A stretch of DNA of 64,000 nucleotides. Source: JAEXOD01 sp043805435 (lineage in GTDB: Bacteria > Bacteroidota > Ignavibacteria > Ignavibacteriales > Melioribacteraceae). Below are positions 1 to 8,130 of this stretch, in pieces; position 1 is the first letter of the stretch, and the number at the start of each line of letters is the position of its first letter. The translations under genes and the position numbers were made by a program. The notes under the pieces were generated by a model. It worked only from the letters and a program-made list of their open reading frames with translations. It was not told the origin of the DNA and did no database searches. Where the stretch lies: the NCBI GenBank assembly GCA_043805435.1, contig JAZDHY010000069.1, positions 62,001-126,000 of the forward strand, in the 5' to 3' direction.

Positions 1-540
1 CCAGTTTACCCTGTTTGTAATTTTATCGCCCAATTTTCTAATTTCAATATCTTTTGGGTTATCCGACGAAAAATATTGAACCGCAAATCTTATTCCCGCA
101 AGCAATAATCCGGTATCAATGGTCGAAAGCTCGCAATTCCACATCCGTTTTCCGGTATTTATATCAACAAAATGATAATAAAGCCCTTCATAACCTGTAG
201 CATCTTCTTTTTCGCTTTGTTCGCTATTTAATAAAAAGATAAATAAATTTAAGGTTAAATCACGCGCTTGTTCAATTGTGATCCAGTTATGTTCAACACC
301 AATAGCCCAAACAGGAATAGCGAATCCGGTTGCAGCCATACTTGCGGGTGATTCTTTTGTTGATCTGTCTCTAACCAAACCATTATTAAAGTTTACTTCA
401 TTAATAAAATATAAAAAAGTTTTATACTGAAGAGTATCTAAAAACTTGTTTTCTTTTTCGGTTAGTTTTTCTGTTTGCGCAAAAGTACATCCAAACCCAA
501 AGACTAAAAAATAAGTAAATATTAAAAGTATTTTTTTCAT
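1..540 (-). CDS. Glycoamylase-like (GH144-type) glucanase, partial
   Basis: This is the N-terminal 180 residues of a gene that runs off the left edge. It starts at ATG 538-540 with a signal peptide (MKKILLIFTYFLVFGFG, then CTFAQ), so the product is exported and possibly lipidated. The segment FLYFINEVNFNNGLVRDRS, then ATGFAIPVWAIGVEH, then GLYYHFVDINTGKRMWN and ELSTIDTGLLLAG matches the glycoamylase-like domain of Bacteroidota enzymes (PF10091), which includes GH144 endo-beta-1,2-glucanases. The exact substrate is an inference. It is the last visible gene of the minus-strand cluster that starts at about 10.05 kb with a sugar-binding protein and a TonB-dependent receptor. That context fits a secreted or periplasmic glucan-degrading enzyme. 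It is separated from the PorV-like gene by 558 bases containing a hairpin terminator and repeats, so it may have its own promoter. Confidence 0.75.
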   Translation of the reverse strand, partial: MKKILLIFTYFLVFGFGCTFAQTEKLTEKENKFLDTLQYKTFLYFINEVNFNNGLVRDRSTKESPASMAATGFAIPVWAIGVEHNWITIEQARDLTLNLFIFLLNSEQSEKEDATGYEGLYYHFVDINTGKRMWNCELSTIDTGLLLAGIRFAVQYFSSDNPKDIEIRKLGDKITNRVNW

Positions 541-1098
541 GGTTATTCCAAAATTGAATTATTTTTAATAAGTAAAGATATCATGTCAGCGTGGTTTATA
601 AACTCACAAAAACACTTATCCCAGGTTATGCATTATATATTATTATATTCTGTAATCTATTTATTAATAAAAGGTTGTGGCAAATTTAATTGCATTTATT
701 ATTTAGACGTATATAAAATTACTTTGGGCTAAATAATTTAATAATAATATTTTTCAACTCAGGCCTAAAGGCCATTTAGTATAGTTTTTATTCCTCATAT
801 CCAAAAGGACTTGGTTATTAAAATTCCTTATAACTCATTATAATTAAACTGTATATGTTATTATTTATCCCCGTTTAAATAACCCCAGAATTCATTCTGG
901 GGGCTAACAAAACAAATAAAACGGGCTTCAGCCCTGATTCTTTTCCTCACTTATTGGCTTGGGTGCTTAAAAATTTCAATTCTATTGCTTTCTAATGCAA
1001 AATTCGGGATTATCTTACTTTTACACCCATTTTAAAATAAAAAACCCTTTAAGCGATTAGTGGTTATTCAATCGCCTAAAGAATTTTTTAGGAGTATG
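541..1098. repeat. Intergenic gap with REP-like short hairpins
   Basis: The gap between the glucanase gene and the PorV-like gene shows no convincing ORF. It holds three compact palindromes with two-base loops. They are ggcct-aa-aggcc at 762-773, ccccagaat-tc-attctgggg at 883-902, and gggct-tc-agccc at 923-934. The last two are separated by an AT-rich spacer. This paired arrangement (an attctgggg hairpin followed by a gggcttcagccc hairpin) is one I associate with dispersed REP-like repeats in Bacteroidota intergenic DNA. That association is from memory and not tested here. The right end (1033-1081) is the terminator of the PorV-like gene. Confidence 0.6.
1033..1081 (-). terminator. Rho-independent terminator of the PorV-like gene
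   Basis: Read on the minus strand, a 12-bp stem (CTTTAGGCGATT at 1081-1070 pairing with AATCGCTTAAAG at 1058-1047, one G-U pair) encloses an 11-base loop and is followed by GGGTTTTTTATTTT. It lies about 18 bases past the stop codon of the PorV-like gene, so it probably ends the main transcript before the glucanase gene. Confidence 0.8.
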
Positions 1099-2130
1099 TT
1101 AAAACTCTATTCCAACTGTAAATCTGTGGGCTTGTTCCAATCTGCCATAATCGGCATAAGCATAATCAAAATGAATATTGTAACCCGGCATAAATTCGTA
1201 AATAGCACCTGCGCCAAAAACCATACCGCCTTCGGAGTTAGCTAAAAACAAATCGCGGTAACCGGCACGTAAGGATAAAGCTCCAAACATATCCCATTCG
1301 GCACCTACATTTACTTTTTCGTAATTATCATTAGGATGAACAGCATCCGCGGCAATAGTAACCTTGTGTGATTTACCAAATTGGAACGGATAAGAAACAC
1401 CCACTCTAAATACGGTAGGAAGCGAATATTTATCAGTTCTCAACTCTGCCGGTAATTTATCATTATCACCATTTATGGATGTGTTATTATCATAATCTAT
1501 ATATAAATCTCTTCCTTCGTATCCGGCACGCGGACCAAAATTAGAGACACTTGCTCCAAGCGTTAATCCGCCTTCCTCAACTTCGTACTGTACACCAAAA
1601 TTAAGGCCAAAAGTAGTTAACGATGAATGCCATATAGATTCGTTAATGTAGTTAATTTGCATACCTATCGAAACTCTATCGGTAAGCATCATTCCGTAAC
1701 CAAGACCAAGCGAAAAATTTGTTACGGTGTATTTTTCACCCGTTCCATGTTCAAATTCAACCGTTCTTACTTCAATTTCGCCTGAATTAAGGGCAGTTGC
1801 CTGTAACGAAAACGTACCAAGCGACTGAACTTTTAAAGCAACAATTGCGTAGTTATAAGAAATATCTGCCAGCCACTGATTATATGTAAACTGAACATCC
1901 GAACGCTGTAAACGCCCTAAACTTGCCGGATTATAATAAGACGAAGTAGCTTCTCCCGAAAGAGATGTTCCTGCATTTCCCATGGCGGCAATTCTTGAAC
2001 TGGGTTCAATTTTAAGAAACTGTCCGATAGTTGTTCCGGTTTTACTTTGTGCTAAAGTTTGATTTACATAAACAAACTGCACCACAAGAATTAAAAAGCT
2101 AAATAATTTTATATATTTTTTAATTTTCAT
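1099..2130 (-). CDS. PorV/PorQ-family outer-membrane barrel protein
   Basis: A 343-residue protein with a signal peptide ending at about residue 28 (QTLAQ). The N-terminal block GQFLKIEPSSRIAAMGNAG, then GEATSSYYNPASLGRL is the signature of the PorV/PorQ (UPF0164-like) family. The C-terminus ends in an aromatic-rich beta strand (RFTVGIEF), as expected for an outer-membrane barrel. PorV carries T9SS substrates to the surface attachment machinery, and many Ignavibacteria have several PorV-like paralogues encoded beside the secreted proteins they may serve. Here it follows the 1085-residue secreted protein by 12 bases and shares its transcript, so it is likely a dedicated partner of that protein rather than the housekeeping PorV. 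That last point is inference. Confidence 0.8.
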   Translation of the reverse strand: MKIKKYIKLFSFLILVVQFVYVNQTLAQSKTGTTIGQFLKIEPSSRIAAMGNAGTSLSGEATSSYYNPASLGRLQRSDVQFTYNQWLADISYNYAIVALKVQSLGTFSLQATALNSGEIEVRTVEFEHGTGEKYTVTNFSLGLGYGMMLTDRVSIGMQINYINESIWHSSLTTFGLNFGVQYEVEEGGLTLGASVSNFGPRAGYEGRDLYIDYDNNTSINGDNDKLPAELRTDKYSLPTVFRVGVSYPFQFGKSHKVTIAADAVHPNDNYEKVNVGAEWDMFGALSLRAGYRDLFLANSEGGMVFGAGAIYEFMPGYNIHFDYAYADYGRLEQAHRFTVGIEF

Positions 2131-2142
2131 ATTTTCACCGCA

Positions 2143-5100
2143 TTATTTGATTATTGCAAATTTGCCAATATATTCACCAATTCCGGGAGAATCCACATGG
2201 AATAAATACAAACCGGGCGCAACTTCCAAGTTATCTTGAGTTCTCAAATCCCAGCTTATTGTTCCATCGGTCATTACACCGTCATGATATAGCGTATTAA
2301 CCAATTCTCCTGTAACCGTGTAAATTCTAACCGTGCAAGACGCGGGAAGTCCTCTGAATTCAATTTTTCTTTCTCCGCGTCCCGATACTGCAAATCTTTG
2401 CGGTTCAAAACTTGCGGCTCCAACATAAGGATTTGGAACTACATAAGGTTTTCCGTCAAATTCTGCTTTAGCATTATTTTTATTAATATATTGCGCAGTT
2501 GTTGTAAATTGAAAAACATCAGTATTGCAATATGGAATTAACAACTTTAATTGATAAACATCACCAAGCGTTGCCGGGGTTAAGATATAATTATCTCCCC
2601 ATCCGGTAGTATCCAGTTCAATTTTCCACGTTGCTTTATACACAGTTGGCTGAACTAAAGAATAGGTTAATATTTCAATATATTCGGCAGTTGCGTTTAA
2701 TGTACCGGAATTATCTAAATCGCGGAATCTGAATTTTAGTTTTTTATCACCATTTGCGGTTTTTGCCAAAATCCTAAATTTAGCGGTTTTGGCCGGTAAA
2801 CCAACTGCTGCAATAGAAGTATCAACCGTTACATCCGAAAAAACTATATCTAAGTTTTCAGGAAAACCTTCTCTTCTTAAAGTAATTGGGAATGCTTCCG
2901 AATATCTTATTTTAAATCGGCCGTTGGTAACACTTTCCAAAGTAAAACCCGTATTAACAGAATCAATAGCCACCTGAAGAGGTGTATTGATAACAGGCAA
3001 AAGTCCGCTGCCAACTTGACCAACACCAAGCCCGTCCAAATCGGAGCCTGTTTTAAATAAAGTATCATTTGCGGTTTTATCAACCAAAGTATAACTTTGG
3101 GCACGTACACTATCTTTAGAATTTGCAAAGCTTATTTCAAACAAGTGATTTTCAGGTACTAATTCCGAGTTTTTTACATCAATATTAATTTGACCAAAAC
3201 CGGTACCGGCAGTATGTTCCAAACCCGCAGCAGAAGCCGGAGTATATCCAAGCACGGGAGCATTAGGGTAAACTTCCACCGCATTTTGGGGCAAAATAAT
3301 ACCACCGCGCAAAGTTTGACTAACCGTTATAGCACTTTCGGAAGGATAAATTTTAATAGAATCTACACCTCTATCGTACGATGTAACGGCATAAAAATAT
3401 CTTTGTCCGTTAGTTACGGTAGTATCTTTAAAACTGTGTGTTAAGCCTGTTTCACTTCCTAAATAATAAGCAACACCTTCAACCGTAGTTTGCGAAAAAC
3501 CGTCAATACCGTTTATCAAATCGTATTGAACTAAAGGTTTTCCGTTCCCAATAGGTCCTGTTCCGGTAGCCGTCCAAATTACCTGAGGATCAAGAAAAGT
3601 AGGATCTGTACTTCTATAAACTCTGTAACCTTCAAAATCGTTATTGTTAGTAATAGGGTCATAAGCACTTTCGGCTGCATCATCCCAAGTTAAAGACACA
3701 AATCCGTCACCGGCAAAAGCACTTAAAGTTGGAGTTGGAGGAGGAACTGCAAACTGGTAATTTGCTTTGTATATCTGCTGAACCACTTTAGTAGTTGTTC
3801 TTAATTCGCGTAAATCCTGTCCAAAACCAAGAGCAAGGCTAAATCTTTCAATTTTTCCTGCTTTTAATTTAAATGGGCCGGACGCAAACAAAAAGCCTAT
3901 ATTATAATTCATAACCAAAGGCTGGTCGAAAGAACTATCGGGGTTGGAGAAACTATTGTACAATCTTTTAGGCCATTCTTTGCCGTCATCAAAAAATACA
4001 ATATTATCAACCTGTGTACTGGGTGCACCGGCACCGGCTTTAATTCTATTCATTTTAAATCCGGTTAAACCTATTTGATCCGATTCGTCAATATCCGTTT
4101 TATCAAAATTCGGTTCTCCGTATGTCGGTTTTCCATCCATTTCGCCTGTATCATTTGTTCCAAATATACCATCAGCTCCGGTATCATGAAACTCGGCCAT
4201 CCAATCCATATCTTCATCACCCGTGTACCAAACACCTACTTTATAAGCGGGCATATCTACTATCTTATTATAAAAAGCTTCAAATTTTGTTACATTATAA
4301 TAAGTGTTTACATAACTTGTAATTGCATCTTGGCCAACTATTAGTTCACCTTCACCGCCGTCTCTTTTTTCGTCGGTTATACCGTCATCATCATTGTCTG
4401 TTAAATCTAATGAATTACCCGGTGTTTCCATATAAGAGTAACCCAAATAACCGGTTTTCCCTCTTACGCCGTTATTGTTTTTATCCCAGGTATAAACCAA
4501 ATTTAATCCGGCTGCTTTGTCAAAAAAAGCATTATCATCATCCGATTCGGCAACTCCGTCAACACCTATGCCCGAACCGCCAACGCCCGAATCCATATAT
4601 AAACCGAATAAAATATTATCATCATAATCCACGGTCCCTTCGTTAGCAATATCATAATGGAAAAATATTACATTGCTTGCCTGAGGGTTAGACCATTGAA
4701 AACCACGTTGTTCAATTTTTAGACCAAGTCCGCGCCTTGTATTATCGCGCGAATCAGGGAAATAATTATTCCATGCATCATAAAAATCGTCATCATATAC
4801 AATATAACTCTCTTGATCGGCACCTGCATGTTTTCCAAAATAACCGTTCCAGTAACCAGACCAGCCCGGATCGTCGGTATCTGTTAATTTATCAATCCAT
4901 TCGTCCGGCCATGTGCGTGGATCGTTACTCATGGCTACAGAACGTGCCTGATTGATTAACGGATCGGCTTGGAAATATCCCGGACGTGGTTCAAAACGCA
5001 TTACCCTGTTATATATGGGCGAAGTTCCCTGTCTTTCTCGGAAGCCTGTTTCCATTATATACGCTGGAGTTCCGGTTGTTTGTACAACTTTGGCAAGAAC

Positions 5101-5400
5101 AAAAGGTGTTGTACCGTCACTGTAGTTTTCTCCGCTTCCTTTTGGTATTTCAACAGAATGGAAAACACTTAAATCCACTCGTAACGGATCGGGAGGATAA
5201 TCACCAATCATACCAAAATTATAAAACATTGTTCTTATTCTGTTAGCATCATGTGTTCCTTCTCTTTCTGCATCCAATCTCCCTCTAAGTTCCTGCGGAA
5301 CAACGGGCAAATAGGGTTGCGCAAAAGAAGAACTTAAACAAATAAAAAACAGAACAGATAATACAATTAAAATATTTTTATTTATAAAAATTTTAGACAT
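2143..5400 (-). CDS. Large secreted protein with FN3-like domain and T9SS-type C-terminal domain
   Basis: A 1085-residue protein with a signal peptide (residues 1-28, ending SSSFAQ). The first ~540 residues are rich in Asp/Gly/Asn loops (for example DLTDNDDDGITDE), resembling calcium-binding loops. I cannot assign that part to a family. A fibronectin type III-like module sits at about 555-690 (GDGFVSLTWDDAAES, then FEGYRVYRSTD). The last ~95 residues (KPYVVPNPYVG, then ASCTVRIYTVTGELVNTLYHD and ending GEYIGKFAIIK) form an Ig-like T9SS/FlgD-type C-terminal domain in which NPY replaces the usual NPFNP. It lies 2 bases downstream of the TonB-dependent receptor stop and 12 bases before the PorV-like gene. 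The trio receptor / large secreted protein / PorV-like recurs in this clade, as I recall. It is probably a surface-exposed partner of the receptor. Confidence 0.7.
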   Translation of the reverse strand: MSKIFINKNILIVLSVLFFICLSSSFAQPYLPVVPQELRGRLDAEREGTHDANRIRTMFYNFGMIGDYPPDPLRVDLSVFHSVEIPKGSGENYSDGTTPFVLAKVVQTTGTPAYIMETGFRERQGTSPIYNRVMRFEPRPGYFQADPLINQARSVAMSNDPRTWPDEWIDKLTDTDDPGWSGYWNGYFGKHAGADQESYIVYDDDFYDAWNNYFPDSRDNTRRGLGLKIEQRGFQWSNPQASNVIFFHYDIANEGTVDYDDNILFGLYMDSGVGGSGIGVDGVAESDDDNAFFDKAAGLNLVYTWDKNNNGVRGKTGYLGYSYMETPGNSLDLTDNDDDGITDEKRDGGEGELIVGQDAITSYVNTYYNVTKFEAFYNKIVDMPAYKVGVWYTGDEDMDWMAEFHDTGADGIFGTNDTGEMDGKPTYGEPNFDKTDIDESDQIGLTGFKMNRIKAGAGAPSTQVDNIVFFDDGKEWPKRLYNSFSNPDSSFDQPLVMNYNIGFLFASGPFKLKAGKIERFSLALGFGQDLRELRTTTKVVQQIYKANYQFAVPPPTPTLSAFAGDGFVSLTWDDAAESAYDPITNNNDFEGYRVYRSTDPTFLDPQVIWTATGTGPIGNGKPLVQYDLINGIDGFSQTTVEGVAYYLGSETGLTHSFKDTTVTNGQRYFYAVTSYDRGVDSIKIYPSESAITVSQTLRGGIILPQNAVEVYPNAPVLGYTPASAAGLEHTAGTGFGQINIDVKNSELVPENHLFEISFANSKDSVRAQSYTLVDKTANDTLFKTGSDLDGLGVGQVGSGLLPVINTPLQVAIDSVNTGFTLESVTNGRFKIRYSEAFPITLRREGFPENLDIVFSDVTVDTSIAAVGLPAKTAKFRILAKTANGDKKLKFRFRDLDNSGTLNATAEYIEILTYSLVQPTVYKATWKIELDTTGWGDNYILTPATLGDVYQLKLLIPYCNTDVFQFTTTAQYINKNNAKAEFDGKPYVVPNPYVGAASFEPQRFAVSGRGERKIEFRGLPASCTVRIYTVTGELVNTLYHDGVMTDGTISWDLRTQDNLEVAPGLYLFHVDSPGIGEYIGKFAIIK

Positions 5401-5402
5401 AA

Positions 5403-8054
5403 TTAATTACTCCTAATAGAAATACCAAATTCTATTCTGCGTGGTTCATAATAACGTGAAGGATTTGTAAGCTGCACTTTGTTTGCTGCGGGAGTTAAAG
5501 AATAATCGGGGCTTCCGGTAGATGTAAACACAAAACCGTTTACATATCTAGTGTTAAGCAAATTAAATACACGTGTAAATACACTTAAGTTAATTCCTGC
5601 AATTTCAAAATATTTTTCGGCTCTTAAATCAACCAAAACATAACTGTTTTTTATGCCCGAATTTGTTTCCAAATCCGCACCAAAAGCAGTAGTACCAATT
5701 TCAGGTGTATATGGTTGTCCGCTGCCAAATCTAACAATTGCGCCAAGTGAATAATCTTTACTTTCATACCAAATTGCCGTTAAATTAAGAGTATGCCTTT
5801 GATCCCAGCCAAACGGCACGTCACGAGGTCTTGAATCTTTACCCGAAGAAGCTCTATTTGCCGTTTCTTGAGGATCGGATGAATTACCTTGTGCAAACTG
5901 CATGGTATAATCTAAAGTTACACTTAACGGCGAGAGGTCGCGATGTGTTAAGGATAAGGTAAAACCTGAAACACTTCCAAAATCTATATTTGTATATCTT
6001 GCGTAATCGGCTGCTGCATAAGTGCTTACAAATTCTACACCAAGTAAATCGCGTATATCCTTATAAAAGAAAGATAATTCGGCTCCAAAATATGTAGAAA
6101 TTGATTGTTTATAGCCAAACTCGTACTGTACAGTCAATTCCGGTTTTAAATCGGGGTTGCCCATTATACCATAACTAATACCACCTTCCTGTAAATTAGC
6201 CAAAACGGAATAATCTGCATTGCTGTACAACAAACCTAAACCGGGCATTTGATAAAAATGACCATATGAAAAATATATTGACGAGGACTCTGTTAATGGA
6301 AAACTAAATCCCAAACGAGGAGCCACTGCAGTTTTTATACTTGTTTCCTGATCGTGAGATAACGGAGAACCGGATATTGCATTTGCGGGATTTTGTAAAT
6401 CGGAAGGAACAAGTGCCTGAGCATCAAAATATTCCAAACGTACACCCGCACGTATTACAAAAGCTCCCCATTCAATTCTATCTTGAATATATGTTGAAAA
6501 TTGAAAAGGATTATATCTTTCAATCGGACTGTAATCAAACCGTGCTTGTAATGTTTGAACACCATCTACTGTTGTTTGAACCAACGTTCCGGGTGAACCA
6601 AAGGTCATTTCGGAAGCTTGTCCTTCAAAACCAATTTCAATTAAATCTTTTCGTGTTATCTGCCAATTATAATCCCCTTTAAATACTAGCGAATTGGTCT
6701 TTTGTACCCATCGTCCTAAATCAACTCCTTGAACTAAGGCTCCTTCTTCATAATTATCATCACCCTGCGGTGTTCCGGCGGCAAAATATCTTTGATCCAA
6801 TACATCTTCATATTTATAATCTTTATAATCAAAGTAATTTTGACGGACATTTAATTTATAAAACATTTTTTCGTTTAACGTATGTGTAAATCCAAAACCA
6901 TGCGTAAATGATACGGTTTTATTTTCTTTAATTCCATCAGGATTTAATCTAAAACCATGGTCATAATTTTTTCTTTTATTTTCGCCTAAAGTGGCTTGAT
7001 ATGAAAACTGCATTCCTTCAACAGATTGATTGGTAATTTTAAACTGACCCGACCATTCGGATGAATTAGACATAGAAACTTTTTCATTATCACCGGTTGG
7101 ATTAAACTGTCTTGTTTCAAAATTACTTTTATCGGTTGTATTAAATCTTCTATGGCCAAATAACCAGCCTTCATTAACAAAACGCCTGCCGCTTATAAAA
7201 AATGTTGTTTGCGGTAAATATGTTGGGCCGCTTATTGTAAGTTGATAATTTTGTATCCCAATAGGATTAAAATCGCTGTTGTTAGGGTAACGGGCTGATT
7301 CGGTTGTATAATAATCACCGCCAAAAGCTTCGGCAGAAAATTCAAATTTGTCTGATCCTGCTTTTAATATTGCATTAACCACACCCGACATAGCCTGTCC
7401 ATATTTTGCATCAAAAGTACCACTAATAACCTGTACTTCTTGAAGTACCGATCTATCCAACTCCAACGATGAGGAATTATTATATGGATTATTAACGGTT
7501 ACTCCATCAACTTGAAACTGAACCTCGCCAATTCTTCCTCCGCGAAAGTGACCGTCAACCACTCCTGCCTGAAGATTAACAATTTCATTTAATCCCTGAA
7601 CAGGAAGATTTTCAATTTCTTCTTTCCCCACCGAAGAAACCGAACTGGTTTGACTGAATTCAACAATCGGTTTTTTTGCTACAATAACAACTTCATTCCC
7701 CTGTAAAACAGATGAGGAAAGTTCAATATCCAGCTTTGTTGTTTGGTCGGCATTTACTTTTACTTTTTGTATAATTTTTGTTTGATATCCTATATATCGA
7801 GCACGGATAGTATAAGTTCCTACTCTTACGTTCATTATTGAATAATATCCGTCATAATCAGCCGCCGCACCAAGCGAAGTACCGTCAATAATAATATTTG
7901 CCCCAATCAAGGGGGATCCGTCAACATCTAACACCTTTCCTGAAATTTTACCGGATGTTTGCCCAAATGAACTATTGGGTATTAAATAAATTAATCCCAA
8001 CAATAGTATTAATAATATTTTGCTTTTACAATTAAATTGTACAAATGCAGGCAC
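5403..8054 (-). CDS. TonB-dependent receptor with carboxypeptidase-regulatory-like N-terminal domain
   Basis: An 883-residue outer-membrane receptor. The signal peptide ends near residue 32 (SSFGQ). A CarboxypepD_reg-like module spans about 34-118 (GKISGKVLDVDGSPLIGANI, then GYYSIMNVRVGTYTIRARYIGY). The plug domain spans about 140-240 (EIENLPVQGLNEIVNLQAGV, then VQFQVDGVTVNNPY, then FDAKYGQAMSGVVNAILK). A long 22-strand-type barrel region follows and ends RRIEFGISIRSN. The start is GTG at 8052-8054, with GAGG five bases before it on the minus strand. An overlapping ATG at 8053-8055 is in another frame. Receptors of this SusC-like build import oligosaccharides or other large ligands using TonB energy. 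The neighbours (CBM9-like protein, glucanase) point to a saccharide. No SusD-like lipoprotein is present. Confidence 0.88.
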   Translation of the reverse strand: MPAFVQFNCKSKILLILLLGLIYLIPNSSFGQTSGKISGKVLDVDGSPLIGANIIIDGTSLGAAADYDGYYSIMNVRVGTYTIRARYIGYQTKIIQKVKVNADQTTKLDIELSSSVLQGNEVVIVAKKPIVEFSQTSSVSSVGKEEIENLPVQGLNEIVNLQAGVVDGHFRGGRIGEVQFQVDGVTVNNPYNNSSSLELDRSVLQEVQVISGTFDAKYGQAMSGVVNAILKAGSDKFEFSAEAFGGDYYTTESARYPNNSDFNPIGIQNYQLTISGPTYLPQTTFFISGRRFVNEGWLFGHRRFNTTDKSNFETRQFNPTGDNEKVSMSNSSEWSGQFKITNQSVEGMQFSYQATLGENKRKNYDHGFRLNPDGIKENKTVSFTHGFGFTHTLNEKMFYKLNVRQNYFDYKDYKYEDVLDQRYFAAGTPQGDDNYEEGALVQGVDLGRWVQKTNSLVFKGDYNWQITRKDLIEIGFEGQASEMTFGSPGTLVQTTVDGVQTLQARFDYSPIERYNPFQFSTYIQDRIEWGAFVIRAGVRLEYFDAQALVPSDLQNPANAISGSPLSHDQETSIKTAVAPRLGFSFPLTESSSIYFSYGHFYQMPGLGLLYSNADYSVLANLQEGGISYGIMGNPDLKPELTVQYEFGYKQSISTYFGAELSFFYKDIRDLLGVEFVSTYAAADYARYTNIDFGSVSGFTLSLTHRDLSPLSVTLDYTMQFAQGNSSDPQETANRASSGKDSRPRDVPFGWDQRHTLNLTAIWYESKDYSLGAIVRFGSGQPYTPEIGTTAFGADLETNSGIKNSYVLVDLRAEKYFEIAGINLSVFTRVFNLLNTRYVNGFVFTSTGSPDYSLTPAANKVQLTNPSRYYEPRRIEFGISIRSN

Positions 8055-8079
8055 ATCTACCTCAAGGTTTATTTCATAA

Positions 8080-8111
8080 TAAAAAACAGGCGGATAATTT
8101 TATCCGCCTGT
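8080..8111 (-). terminator. Strong hairpin terminator between the CBM9-like gene and the receptor gene
   Basis: On the minus strand a perfect 12-bp stem (ACAGGCGGATAA / TTATCCGCCTGT, 8111-8100 and 8097-8086) with a two-base loop is followed by a six-base T run (8085-8080). It lies just after the CBM9-like gene stop and 26 bases before the receptor start. Transcription from the upstream operator/promoter would mostly end here, with read-through into the receptor gene. Confidence 0.85.
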
Positions 8112-8130
8112 AACCACTGATTTATTTTTT

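Noticed and set aside
4075..4955. Several plus-strand open frames opposite the 1085-residue secreted protein
   Set aside because: They are the antisense of a clear gene and their proteins (His/Tyr-rich) have no coding features.
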